The translations under genes and the position numbers were made by a program. A stretch of 13,606 nucleotides of DNA from Bacteroidota bacterium. Its GTDB lineage: Bacteria; Bacteroidota; Bacteroidia; AKYH767-A; JABDAW01. Of the stretch, positions 1-7,606 are shown one piece after another. The notes beneath the pieces were generated by a model. It was not told the origin of the DNA and did not search any database. It worked only from the letters and a program-made list of their open reading frames with translations. Position 1 is the first letter of the stretch, and each line of letters opens with the position of its first letter. The DNA lies in contig JAHEYM010000032.1 of the NCBI GenBank assembly GCA_023251595.1, forward strand, positions 1,828 through 15,433, read 5' to 3'.

Positions 1-314
1 CCCGGCTTACGATAATTAACGGCAAGCTTTGTTGCTCTGTCCACTTCTTCGGGTTCGAGTAAAACAGTTGTTGAAATAGACCCCAATCCGGTGGCTTTTA
101 TGGTCAACGCGATAGCCGCTGCAGATGCCATGTCAGGCAGCTCACATATTACATAAGCATCACAGTTGCTAATATAATAAAATGCTTCCAATTTTCCTCC
201 GAGGTCGGCAAGCATTTTTTCGGTAGCTTGTTTTCTGGTTGTACCACCACCCGTTTTTAATACTCCAACAGCGCCCTCTGCTGTGTAAGATGCTTCAATC
301 AGAAATTTTATCAC
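1..314 (-). CDS. GYD domain protein, 3' end cut by window edge
   Basis: About 104 codons are visible and the reading frame is open to the window edge, so the stop lies just outside. The start chosen is GTG at 314, giving MIKFLIEASYT, because GYD-family proteins begin with a KFLI-type strand and no ATG lies upstream in frame. Recognisable features are the glycine-rich KTGGGTTR stretch (about residues 21-28), GGKLEAFYY (about 41-49), DAYVICELPD (about 54-63) and a C-terminal LLEPEEVDRATK helix leading to NYRKPG. This order is typical of the small single-domain GYD family (dimeric alpha-beta barrel-like proteins of about 100 residues, function mostly unassigned). It lies downstream of the YdeI-like gene on the same strand with a 102-base gap. 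A TAAATTTG element on the minus strand at 412-419, overlapping the stop of that gene, could be a -10 element, but no good -33 partner is visible. Family call is fairly sure; biological role unknown. Confidence 0.82.
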   Translation of the reverse strand, partial: MIKFLIEASYTAEGAVGVLKTGGGTTRKQATEKMLADLGGKLEAFYYISNCDAYVICELPDMASAAAIALTIKATGLGSISTTVLLEPEEVDRATKLAVNYRKP

Positions 315-416
315 TTTGATTTTGTTTATTTTTTCCTACTCCTTTGGCTTTTCGGTTACGCCCCGTTTTTTATAGTGATGGCTGGACTTCACTCTGAGGT
401 CTGTAAAACTACAAAT

Positions 417-1013
417 TTATTTATCATCCAATCCTTTTCCATCAAGAATTTGTTTCATATATTTTCCAACTCTGGCTTCACGTGTTTTCGATTGTTTGGG
501 AGCAGAAAAATAAAGATTATATGCTCTTTGTCGTCCGGGCGTTAATTTATCGAAAGCAGTTTTAAGATCAGGGTTTTCATCTAATTTATTTTGAAATTCT
601 TCAGGAAACTTTAGTTCCGTATTCTTTTTAAAACTCACTTTCACACCTGATTTTTCCACTTCAACAGCTTCTTTAATATAAGCTTTCAAGATGGGTTTCA
701 GCTTCGCTATTTCCCGAACATTGGTGAACCGAACCTGTCGACCTGCCTGCACATTTTCAGTTTGTTGAATCAGGATTCCATCCGTATCTTTTAACAATGC
801 ACCTTTGAAGAACAAAACAGCGCAGTATTCTTTAAAACCGTGAATTAAAATAATATTTCTTTCCTGCAGTGTATAACAGGGAACACCCCACTTCAATTCT
901 TCGGTGAGTCCGCAGTCAAGTATTATTTCTCTTAATTTTCTATATTCTTCCTGCCACTTTTTCGCTTTAGAAAAATAAAATTCAACCTTTGGATTTGTTA
1001 TGCTTTTTGCCAT
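417..1013 (-). CDS. YdeI/OmdA-family protein (DUF1801-like plus OmdA)
   Basis: The protein has 198 residues from the ATG at 1013. The frame stays open to a TTG seven codons upstream, but ATG giving MAKSITNPKVEFYF is the better start. The N-terminal half (about residues 11-115) has the DUF1801 layout: a WQEEYRKLREIIL helix, the LTEELKWGVPCYT motif (37-48) and the strand run NIILIHGFKEYCAVLFFKG (53-71). The C-terminal part (about 134-195) is the OmdA region, with FPEEFQNKLDENP, FDKLTPGRQRAYNLY (154-168) and the basic KQSKTREARVGKYM helix. The family includes E. coli YdeI and proteins annotated as bacteriocin-protection or OmpD-associated. It is cytoplasmic, with no signal peptide. A biochemical activity is not established as far as I know. 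Its stop codon lies 102 bases before the GYD gene on the same strand, so the two might be cotranscribed, but the functions do not obviously connect. Confidence 0.85.
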   Translation of the reverse strand: MAKSITNPKVEFYFSKAKKWQEEYRKLREIILDCGLTEELKWGVPCYTLQERNIILIHGFKEYCAVLFFKGALLKDTDGILIQQTENVQAGRQVRFTNVREIAKLKPILKAYIKEAVEVEKSGVKVSFKKNTELKFPEEFQNKLDENPDLKTAFDKLTPGRQRAYNLYFSAPKQSKTREARVGKYMKQILDGKGLDDK

Positions 1014-1065
1014 ACTGTATTCTTTAACCTGCAAGTCTGTTGTCGGGCTATCCTCTTGATATTCG

Positions 1066-1073
1066 CAAATATA
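1066..1073 (-). promoter_or_regulatory. Candidate -7 element upstream of YdeI-like gene
   Basis: On the minus strand the bases read TATATTTG, an exact match to the Bacteroidota -7 consensus TAnnTTTG, about 50 bases upstream of the ATG at 1013. I see no convincing TTTG 19-21 bases further upstream, so this is only a half-site. Confidence 0.4.
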
Positions 1074-1145
1074 ATAAATTCTAAACTTTGAGCAGGTTGG
1101 GTTGAAGGTCGGTCGGTTGGTATCGAATCTTTCACTTTTTCTCCC

Positions 1146-1153
1146 TAACTTCG
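1146..1153 (+). promoter_or_regulatory. Candidate -7 element upstream of the large repeat protein
   Basis: TAACTTCG matches TAnnTTTG at five of the six fixed positions and ends 27 bases before the ATG at 1181. The nearest upstream TTG (1117-1119) is 26 bases away, longer than the usual 19-21, so the promoter is uncertain. Confidence 0.33.
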
Positions 1154-1180
1154 CACACGCAAACTCTCATCATCACTATC

Positions 1181-4100
1181 ATGATACTCAAACACATACA
1201 TCGGTCTCTACTGTCGATTTCGCTTCTCTTTATTGTTAACGCGCTCAATCCGTTGCAGGCGCAAAACTTCACCCGAAATAACGGTATGGAGATTATGCAC
1301 AGCACCATTAATTTCTCCGACATCATGTTGTATGATCAGACCCACCCGATGGATCTTACACATGAAAAGGATATTCCTGAAACCGAATACCGGCATAATG
1401 GCGGTGTCATCAATCCGAATAATCCGCAGCAACAGGGACCTGTATATAATTATCATACTTTAGTCAATTCGCCCGCTCCCACCGCGAACTTTCAGGGAAT
1501 CTTTGATAACGGTACTGCCATTCCACCCGACACCTACGGTGCTGTCGGACCAAATAATCTGATGGTTACTTTGAACACCGAAGTTCGTATTCAAACACGC
1601 GCAGGAGCAGCGGTTTCTACAGTTTCGTTGGATAATTTTTGGGCGTCTTTGGGTAATCCCAGTACTTTCGATCCGAAAGTGGTTTACGATCCTTATACAA
1701 GTCGATGGATTTTCACAACCTTCGGCGATGGTCAGACAACTTCTTCTTGTTTGCTGCTCGGAGTCTCTGCAACCAGTGATCCTACAGGCACATGGTATCT
1801 TTTCAAAGTGATTGTGGATGGAACAGGTGTCGACTGGCTTGATTTTCCGGACATCGGTTTCAACAAAACGTGGATTGTAATCAGCGGGAATCTGTTCTCA
1901 AATTTGACAGGGAACTTTGACGGTGCCAAAGTTTATTGTTTCAACAAAGCGAACGTACTTGCGAATGTGAACGCAGCGCACACAATGTTTAGTTCAACAG
2001 GAGATTTCACCATAAGTCCGGTACAAACTTATAGCTCTACACTCGATAATTTATTCCTTGCAGAAACTTACGATGGTTCAGTCGGCTCAGTGAGGTTATA
2101 CAAACTTCACGGAGCGGTTGGTTCCGAAGTAATGACATTGGTTGGCACACCTACAGCCACGCAACACTGGGGTTCAAACGGTGGAGGCGGAGATTTCGGT
2201 CATCAATCAGGTTCGAGTTGTCTGATCGATTGTGGTGATGACAGAATTACCAGTTCCGTTTACAGAAATGGCAAGCTGTGGTTTGCCTATAATGCATTTT
2301 TACCCGCTTCGAATCCGACAAGATGTTCGGTTGAATGGTGGCAAATGGACACGACAGGGACTGTGAATCAAAATGGTCTTATAGATGATAACACCGGTGC
2401 GAATTTCTACACCTATCCATCGATAGCCGTGAGTTCGGCGAATAATGCGTTGATCGGATTTACAAATATGTCGAGCTCAATTCATCCCACCGCCGGTTAT
2501 TGTTATCGTCTCTCGACTGACGCTGCAAATACTTTCGAAAATCCGTACCTGTACAAAGCGGGATTAGCTACTTATTGCAAGACCTTCAGTGGTAGCTCTA
2601 ACAGATGGGGCGATTACTCTTCGACGCAGATTGATCCGGTCAATGATGCCGATTTCTGGACACTTCAGGAGTATTCGGGATCACCGGCAGATAATTGGGG
2701 AACATGGTGGGCAGAAGTGAGTGTCTGTGTTTCTCCTGCAACGCCCGGTACGATTACAGGAACATCGAGTGTATGTCAGGGTAGTTCCCATACATATTCT
2801 ATCACCGCGGTTTCCGGAGCAACCAGTTATACCTGGACACTCCCTTCCGGCTGGACAGGAACTTCAACCACAACAAGTATTACTGCGACTGCAGGAGCTA
2901 CGAGCGGAAACATTACCGTCGTTGCAAATAATGCCTGCGGAACGAGTGCTGCATCAACGTTTGCAGTTACGGTGATTACGGTACCTGCGCAGCCTGCAGC
3001 AATCACCGGAAACACCACTGTCTGTCAAGGCAGTTCTCAGTCCTACTCTGTCCCATCTGTCGCAGGTGCCACTTCATATACATGGACACTGCCGTCAGGG
3101 TGGACTGGCACTTCAACCACAACAAGCATCACGGCAACAGTAGGTTCTTCAAGTGGAAACATCACAGTTACAGCAGTCAATAGTTGCGGGAACAGCACCG
3201 TGAGATCGCTCGCAGTTACAATTGTATCGGGAGTTCCTGCAGCACCCGGAACTATTACAGGAAATATTATTGTTTGTCAGGGAAGTTCGCAGACCTATTC
3301 AATTTCTGCAGTTTCAGGTGCAACAAGTTATACATGGGTACTCCCTACAGGTTGGACAGGAACTTCAACCACAACAAGTATCATTGCAACAGTGGGGGCT
3401 GCAGGTGGAAATGTCAGAGTCACTGCAAACAATAGTTGTGGAAGCAGTTCGGCTACAACGTTAGTGGTGACCGTGAGTCCGGTGCCAGCACAGCCATCAG
3501 CCATCACGGGAAACATTACGGTGTGTCAGGGCACTTCACAGTCCTACTCAGTCCCATCTGTCCCCGGTGCCACTTCCTACACCTGGACATTGCCATCAGG
3601 TTGGACAGGAACTTCAACCACAACAAACATTACAGCTACGGTAGGTGCGACGAGTGGAAATATCACCGTTACTGCAAATAATGCCTGTGGAAGCAGTTCA
3701 GTCATAACATTAGCTGTTACAGTATTAACAGTTCCGGCACAACCCGGAGCCATCACAGGAAATACAACAGTGTGTCAGGGCAGCTCGCAGACCTATTCAG
3801 TTTCAGCCGTCGCAGGCGCCACCTCATATACCTGGGTATTGCCTTCGGGATGGACAGGAACTTCAACCACAACAAGCATTGTTGCAACTGCGGGAGCTAC
3901 TGGTGGAAGTGTCAGAGTTACGGCGAATAATATTTGTGGAAGCAGTTCGGCTACAACGTTAGTTGTGACCGTGAGTCCGGTGCCGGCACAGCCCGGAACC
4001 ATTACCGGAAATACAAGTGTTTGTGTAAATTCATCACAATCCTATTCTGTCACAGCGGTCTCCGGCGCCACCTCATATACCTGGACATTGCCGTCGGGTT

Positions 4101-5209
4101 GGGCTGGAAGTTCAACCACCACAAGCATTTCAACAACTGTTGGTGCAGGAAGCGGAAATATTACAGTTACTGCAAATAATACTTGTGGAAGTAGTACGGT
4201 CAGAACATTAGCTGTTACAGTATTAACGGTTCCTGCACAACCCGCAGCGATCACCGGTAACACAACTGTTTGTCAAGGCACATCCCAGTCTTATTCTATC
4301 CCTGCTGTCACAGGTGCTACATCCTATATCTGGATATTACCCGTGGGTTGGACAGGCAATTCGAGTACTACAAGCATTACAACAACAGCCGGTGCTACGA
4401 GCGGAAATATAACAGTTAGTGCGGTGAATAGCTGCGGCAGCAGTACGGTTCGGACTTTGGCTGTCACAGTGACCGCCCTGCCTGCACAACCTTCAGCAAT
4501 CACAGGTAACATTACGGTTTGTCAAGGTTCATCACAGTCTTACTCAATCCCAGCCGTCCCAGGTGCCACATCTTACATTTGGTTGTTGCCGGTTGGCTGG
4601 TCAGGCAATTCGAGTACAACAAGTATTACAGTGGTCGCAGGCAGCACCGGCGGAACGATCTCGGTCTCAGCCATTAATTCTTGTGGATCGGGTCCTTCAA
4701 GATCTATCACCGTGACAGTAAATCCCACGCCTCCTGTGCCAACAATTACACTGGTTGGTGCTAATCTCGTGTCGAGTGCTGCTACAGGAAATCAATGGTA
4801 TTTTAATACGGTAATAATTCCAGGGGCAACAAATCAAACATATTTGCCTGCTCAGAATGGTTCATATACAGTCACTGTGACCAATGGTTTTGGTTGTTCT
4901 GCGACCTCTGCTCCGTATATGCTTTCTACCGTTGGAATTACGTCGGAAACCCTAACGAATTATATCAAAGTTTATCCGAATCCAAATACAGGTAAATTTA
5001 CGGTTGAAACTGAATTATTATATAAAGAAAAACTTTTAATCCGCTTAATTGATTTGACAGGAAGGATTGTTTTTATGGATGAAAACACCAATGTTTCAGG
5101 CAAATTCACTAAAGAAATAAATATAGAAAATTTCCCGAACGCTGTTTATTTATTGGAGATTATAACAGGAAAGGATTTATATAAAATTGATGTGGTGAAG
5201 GGGAAATAG
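1181..5209 (+). CDS. Giant secreted T9SS cargo with eight PKD-like repeats
   Basis: The protein has 1342 residues. Residues 1-27 are a signal peptide (basic start, hydrophobic LLSISLLFIV core, likely cleavage after LQA). Residues about 85-517 form an ectodomain with IPPDTYGAVGPNNL, FDPKVVYDPYTSRW, DFPDIGFNKTWIV and, near its end, RWGDYSSTQIDPV...FWTLQEY. This series is typical of secreted propeller-like domains in Bacteroidota and some other bacteria; I see no catalytic signature and do not assign an enzyme. Residues 519-1183 are eight tandem PKD-like repeats, each with a VCQ and an NxCG cysteine (VCV in repeat 6). Residues 1184-about 1250 are a diverged Ig-like module (GNQWYFN...GSYTVTVTNGFGC). 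The last 80 residues, starting IKVYPNPNTGKFTVE and ending KDLYKIDVVKGK, are a type A T9SS sorting domain. The protein is therefore predicted to cross the outer membrane by T9SS and be anchored or released. Adhesin-like or scaffold function is inference from the repeats. Confidence 0.9.
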   Translation: MILKHIHRSLLSISLLFIVNALNPLQAQNFTRNNGMEIMHSTINFSDIMLYDQTHPMDLTHEKDIPETEYRHNGGVINPNNPQQQGPVYNYHTLVNSPAPTANFQGIFDNGTAIPPDTYGAVGPNNLMVTLNTEVRIQTRAGAAVSTVSLDNFWASLGNPSTFDPKVVYDPYTSRWIFTTFGDGQTTSSCLLLGVSATSDPTGTWYLFKVIVDGTGVDWLDFPDIGFNKTWIVISGNLFSNLTGNFDGAKVYCFNKANVLANVNAAHTMFSSTGDFTISPVQTYSSTLDNLFLAETYDGSVGSVRLYKLHGAVGSEVMTLVGTPTATQHWGSNGGGGDFGHQSGSSCLIDCGDDRITSSVYRNGKLWFAYNAFLPASNPTRCSVEWWQMDTTGTVNQNGLIDDNTGANFYTYPSIAVSSANNALIGFTNMSSSIHPTAGYCYRLSTDAANTFENPYLYKAGLATYCKTFSGSSNRWGDYSSTQIDPVNDADFWTLQEYSGSPADNWGTWWAEVSVCVSPATPGTITGTSSVCQGSSHTYSITAVSGATSYTWTLPSGWTGTSTTTSITATAGATSGNITVVANNACGTSAASTFAVTVITVPAQPAAITGNTTVCQGSSQSYSVPSVAGATSYTWTLPSGWTGTSTTTSITATVGSSSGNITVTAVNSCGNSTVRSLAVTIVSGVPAAPGTITGNIIVCQGSSQTYSISAVSGATSYTWVLPTGWTGTSTTTSIIATVGAAGGNVRVTANNSCGSSSATTLVVTVSPVPAQPSAITGNITVCQGTSQSYSVPSVPGATSYTWTLPSGWTGTSTTTNITATVGATSGNITVTANNACGSSSVITLAVTVLTVPAQPGAITGNTTVCQGSSQTYSVSAVAGATSYTWVLPSGWTGTSTTTSIVATAGATGGSVRVTANNICGSSSATTLVVTVSPVPAQPGTITGNTSVCVNSSQSYSVTAVSGATSYTWTLPSGWAGSSTTTSISTTVGAGSGNITVTANNTCGSSTVRTLAVTVLTVPAQPAAITGNTTVCQGTSQSYSIPAVTGATSYIWILPVGWTGNSSTTSITTTAGATSGNITVSAVNSCGSSTVRTLAVTVTALPAQPSAITGNITVCQGSSQSYSIPAVPGATSYIWLLPVGWSGNSSTTSITVVAGSTGGTISVSAINSCGSGPSRSITVTVNPTPPVPTITLVGANLVSSAATGNQWYFNTVIIPGATNQTYLPAQNGSYTVTVTNGFGCSATSAPYMLSTVGITSETLTNYIKVYPNPNTGKFTVETELLYKEKLLIRLIDLTGRIVFMDENTNVSGKFTKEINIENFPNAVYLLEIITGKDLYKIDVVKGK
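2735..4729 (+). repeat. Eight in-frame tandem repeats of about 249 bp (PKD-like)
   Basis: Repeat units start at 2735, 2984, 3236, 3485, 3734, 3983, 4232 and 4481. All are 249 bp (83 codons) except the second, which has one extra codon. Each unit begins with PAxPxxITG, then VCQG(S/T)S, GATSY(T/I)W, (P/V)GW(T/S/A)G, STTxI and NxCG, and ends in a TV strand. A segment close to ACTTCAACCACAACAA is kept almost unchanged in units 1-5 while other synonymous sites vary. Units 3 and 5 share a nearly identical 3' part encoding CGSSSATTLVVTVSPV. Units 7 and 8 share the variant YIW(I/L)LPVGW. The array therefore appears to have grown by duplication of one- and two-unit blocks. Confidence 0.95.
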
Positions 5210-5272
5210 TTGATAAGTTGATGAGTTGATGAGTTGATAAGTTGAAAGGTTAAAGAGTTGAAAGGCTGAAGA
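5209..5272 (+). repeat. Octamer array GTTGATRA/GTTGAAAG, 8 units
   Basis: Eight consecutive 8-base units run without interruption; the first base of the array is the last base of the TAG stop of the preceding gene. Units 1-4 are GTTGATRA; units 5-8 shift to GTTGAAAG-like. TGA occurs in most units, and because the period is 8 it falls in all three forward frames. Together with the facing array at 5285-5308 this makes up the left half of the 333-base gene-free stretch 5210-5542. The right half carries a promoter candidate and a small hairpin. Confidence 0.9.
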
Positions 5273-5284
5273 TCAGACTTTTTC

Positions 5285-5308
5285 ATTCTTTCACTCTTTC
5301 ATTCTTTC
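5285..5308 (-). repeat. Facing octamer array ATTCTTTC (GAAAGAAT on minus), 3 units
   Basis: Three 8-base units (ATTCTTTC, ACTCTTTC, ATTCTTTC) follow the previous array after 12 bases. Their minus-strand reading GAAAGAAT can pair imperfectly with GTTGAAAG of the left array: six Watson-Crick pairs, one G-U and one mismatch per unit at best. Confidence 0.8.
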
Positions 5309-5377
5309 ACTTTTACGATTTACATTTTTCGCAGTTTTTGTGTGAAATCTTACATCTGCAATTTAAAGGCAGACACT

Positions 5378-5410
5378 TTTGAGTAAAGTTTTCGTGTGAT
5401 TATATTTTTG
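5378..5410 (+). promoter_or_regulatory. Bacteroidota-type promoter for the first ectodomain paralog
   Basis: TTTG at 5378-5381, a 21-base spacer and TATTTTTG at 5403-5410 match the TTTG-N19-21-TAnnTTTG consensus. Transcription would begin near 5417, leaving a leader of about 125 bases before the ATG at 5543. Confidence 0.55.
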
Positions 5411-5501
5411 TTAGCTCAAACCACTAACTCACTTCCCTCACTTATTAAAAAAATAAGCACCAAAATGAGAAATACGATTTTGCGTAGAAGGCTAAGTCAA
5501 T

Positions 5502-5520
5502 GTGCCGGCGGTTGCGGCAC
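5502..5520 (+). other. Leader hairpin GTGCCG-N7-CGGCAC
   Basis: A perfect 6-bp GC-rich stem (5502-5507 with 5515-5520) and 7-base loop sit in the predicted leader, ending 22 bases before the chosen start codon. It is the only GC-rich block in an AT-rich leader. It is not followed by a T-tract, so it is not a terminator as it stands; a role in mRNA stability or translation is possible but unproven. Confidence 0.45.
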
Positions 5521-5542
5521 GGTATCCTCCCAAAACACAAGG

Positions 5543-7486
5543 ATGAATCCGACTAAATCTGTCATTCTGCTATTCATTGTACTCGTCTGTTTTGCGGGAA
5601 AAATAAATGCGGTGAATGAATCAATTACAACAGGTTCATTTATAATAAATATGGGAATAACTCCCCAAACCACTGCAAATGGATTGAAGCCCTACGGAAT
5701 GATATATGACCTGATTGTCAATTATAATGTTTCTATTGTGTGGTCGATTAACTCCGCTAAAGCAAAAGATGGTACAGACTTTACTTACAATGCGGTAAAT
5801 TATAAAGGCGGTACTTTCATCGTCGAAAAAGAATTTATTACTGCGGCAGTAACCGCGCGGATTACATATTGGCAAGGGCAGGGCGTACAGGGTGTTTACA
5901 CAACTTCAGCTATTTCGGTTCCGCTATATAAAACATTGACGGTATTTCCGATTGTAATGATTGATAATCTCTCCGGTTATCAGGCAGTAATCACTAATTA
6001 TTATACACTTGCCGGAATTCCTTCATCCGCTTATACGATCGGTGCACCTGTCGGTTTAACACAGTGTTTTGATATATGGTGTAATCCGCATGATGAACCT
6101 ACATGGACGAATCATCAGTATCTGTATAATTTCGTGACGACGATGAAAGGTTGGATTTGGGTTCAATGTCATGCCGCGAGCGTCCTTGAATCTGTCAGAA
6201 ATCCTGCTTCCCCATTCACACAATTAAATTTTCTGTCTTCTGCGGGTTTGCAATGTTATGGTGCAGGAAATTGCGGATCGATCGCTGAGACACACACGCA
6301 ATCACCTTCTTCTCCTTACACCTATAATTACCCGACCGATGGCGTGATGCAGTTCATGAGTACGCTTGCACCTGCATGCGACAACGGGTCTGAGAGATGG
6401 TATAGTCCGATTACAACGGGACAATGGAATGCAGGCACTTATCTCGGAATAACTGATAATCATAATTCAGCACCAAGAAAAGGCGCTTTGATCGCTTATG
6501 GTCCTGCTTATGGAAATGCTGCGAACGGCTGGGTGATGTATGAAGGCGGACATGACCTGACGGGAAATGGAACAGCAGCAGAACAGGTGAGTGCAATGCG
6601 GGCATATTTCAATTTCATTCTTCTCGCCGGATACAACCGTAAAATGACTGTGACAGTAACCATTCCGCCTGCAACTTCTCCCGGAAATCAATATGCCGTT
6701 TCCGCCGTGGTGACAGGTGGATCGCCCACATATACATATCAGTGGTTAAGTTCATTGGGGGGAACATTTGTTTGTTCAACATGCGCTTCAACACAATATA
6801 CAGCACCGGTTGTTGCTTCAGACACGACAGATATTGTTAAGTGTATAGTTACGGATAGCTGTGGAAGAGCGACATTCGAATATCGTTATGTAACAAATCT
6901 CGCGAATAGTCCACTGCCCATCGTTCTTGAACAATTTAAAGCAACACCTGAGAAGGAAGATATAAAATTATATTGGACTACGGCATCAGAAATGAACAAC
7001 GACTATTTTACGATATATCGTTCGGGCGATGGTTCTGATTTCGCTACTTTAAATAAAATCCCGGGTGGTGGAAACAGTGCTTCGATTTTGGAATACTGCA
7101 TGACAGATAACCATCCGTTGACAGGCACATCTTATTATCGTCTCTCGCAGACTGATTATGACGGAAAAGAAAAATTCTATGAGCCCGTCGCGGTGAATTG
7201 GGAACCTGTTGTGGCTGAAATTCTGGGTGTTGAAAAAATTACACCGAATCCATTTATTAAAAAATTCACCATCGATTTCTTCTGCAAAAATTCACAAAAG
7301 GTGAAACTCGAAGTTGTGAATATGAGAGGTACTAAAGTTTTCGAAAAATCTGTGGATGCGAACGAAAATTTTAATACGATGGAAATAGATAATCTGCCGG
7401 GCAAAGAGAGCGTATATTTTATTTTCCTTGCCTGTGCTGAATGGAGAACCAGAGGTTACAAACTAGTGAGAGAGAATAAAGAATAA
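5543..7486 (+). CDS. Secreted T9SS cargo, ectodomain paralog A (647 aa)
   Basis: The start is ATG 5543 (MNPTKSVILLF), because it aligns exactly with the start of the next paralog; an in-frame ATG at 5465 would put charged residues ahead of the signal peptide. Residues 1-23 are a signal peptide (cleavage after INA). Residues about 27-362 form an ectodomain I do not recognise by name: SFIINMGITPQTTANG, KPYGMIYDLI, KGWIWVQCHAAS (C209, H210), PTDGVMQFMST, GALIAYGPAYGNAANGW and YEGGH (H337), ending in an RAYFNFILLAG helix. The strand-then-Cys element and the C-terminal GGH suggest a class I amidotransferase- or ThuA-like fold; this is inference. Residues about 367-451 look PKD-like, about 458-552 are the FnIII-like LPIVLEQF module common in T9SS cargo, and 558-647 are the sorting domain (EILGVEKITPNPFIKK). 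The next gene is 120 bases downstream on the same strand, so cotranscription is possible. Confidence 0.88.
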   Translation: MNPTKSVILLFIVLVCFAGKINAVNESITTGSFIINMGITPQTTANGLKPYGMIYDLIVNYNVSIVWSINSAKAKDGTDFTYNAVNYKGGTFIVEKEFITAAVTARITYWQGQGVQGVYTTSAISVPLYKTLTVFPIVMIDNLSGYQAVITNYYTLAGIPSSAYTIGAPVGLTQCFDIWCNPHDEPTWTNHQYLYNFVTTMKGWIWVQCHAASVLESVRNPASPFTQLNFLSSAGLQCYGAGNCGSIAETHTQSPSSPYTYNYPTDGVMQFMSTLAPACDNGSERWYSPITTGQWNAGTYLGITDNHNSAPRKGALIAYGPAYGNAANGWVMYEGGHDLTGNGTAAEQVSAMRAYFNFILLAGYNRKMTVTVTIPPATSPGNQYAVSAVVTGGSPTYTYQWLSSLGGTFVCSTCASTQYTAPVVASDTTDIVKCIVTDSCGRATFEYRYVTNLANSPLPIVLEQFKATPEKEDIKLYWTTASEMNNDYFTIYRSGDGSDFATLNKIPGGGNSASILEYCMTDNHPLTGTSYYRLSQTDYDGKEKFYEPVAVNWEPVVAEILGVEKITPNPFIKKFTIDFFCKNSQKVKLEVVNMRGTKVFEKSVDANENFNTMEIDNLPGKESVYFIFLACAEWRTRGYKLVRENKE

Positions 7487-7606
7487 TAAATAAAGGATTT
7501 CAAAAATACTTGATTCTTAAATAAACTATGTATTATCCGGAAGACAACAAAGCGAAGCCGGAGAAAATATACAATTAAATCATAAATTGTTTAATTTTTT
7601 AATAGG

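Noticed and set aside
363..400. Small hairpin AGTGA/TCACT between the YdeI-like and GYD genes
   Set aside because: The stem is only about five pairs and on the transcribed minus strand it is followed by an A-rich run, not Ts, so it is not a terminator.
2721..4512. Many overlapping frames on both strands inside the giant gene
   Set aside because: They recur at the 249-bp repeat period because that period is a multiple of three; they are shadow frames of the PKD-like repeats.
5209..5308. CRISPR-like array
   Set aside because: Units are 7-8 bases and directly adjacent with no spacers, and no cas genes are present.
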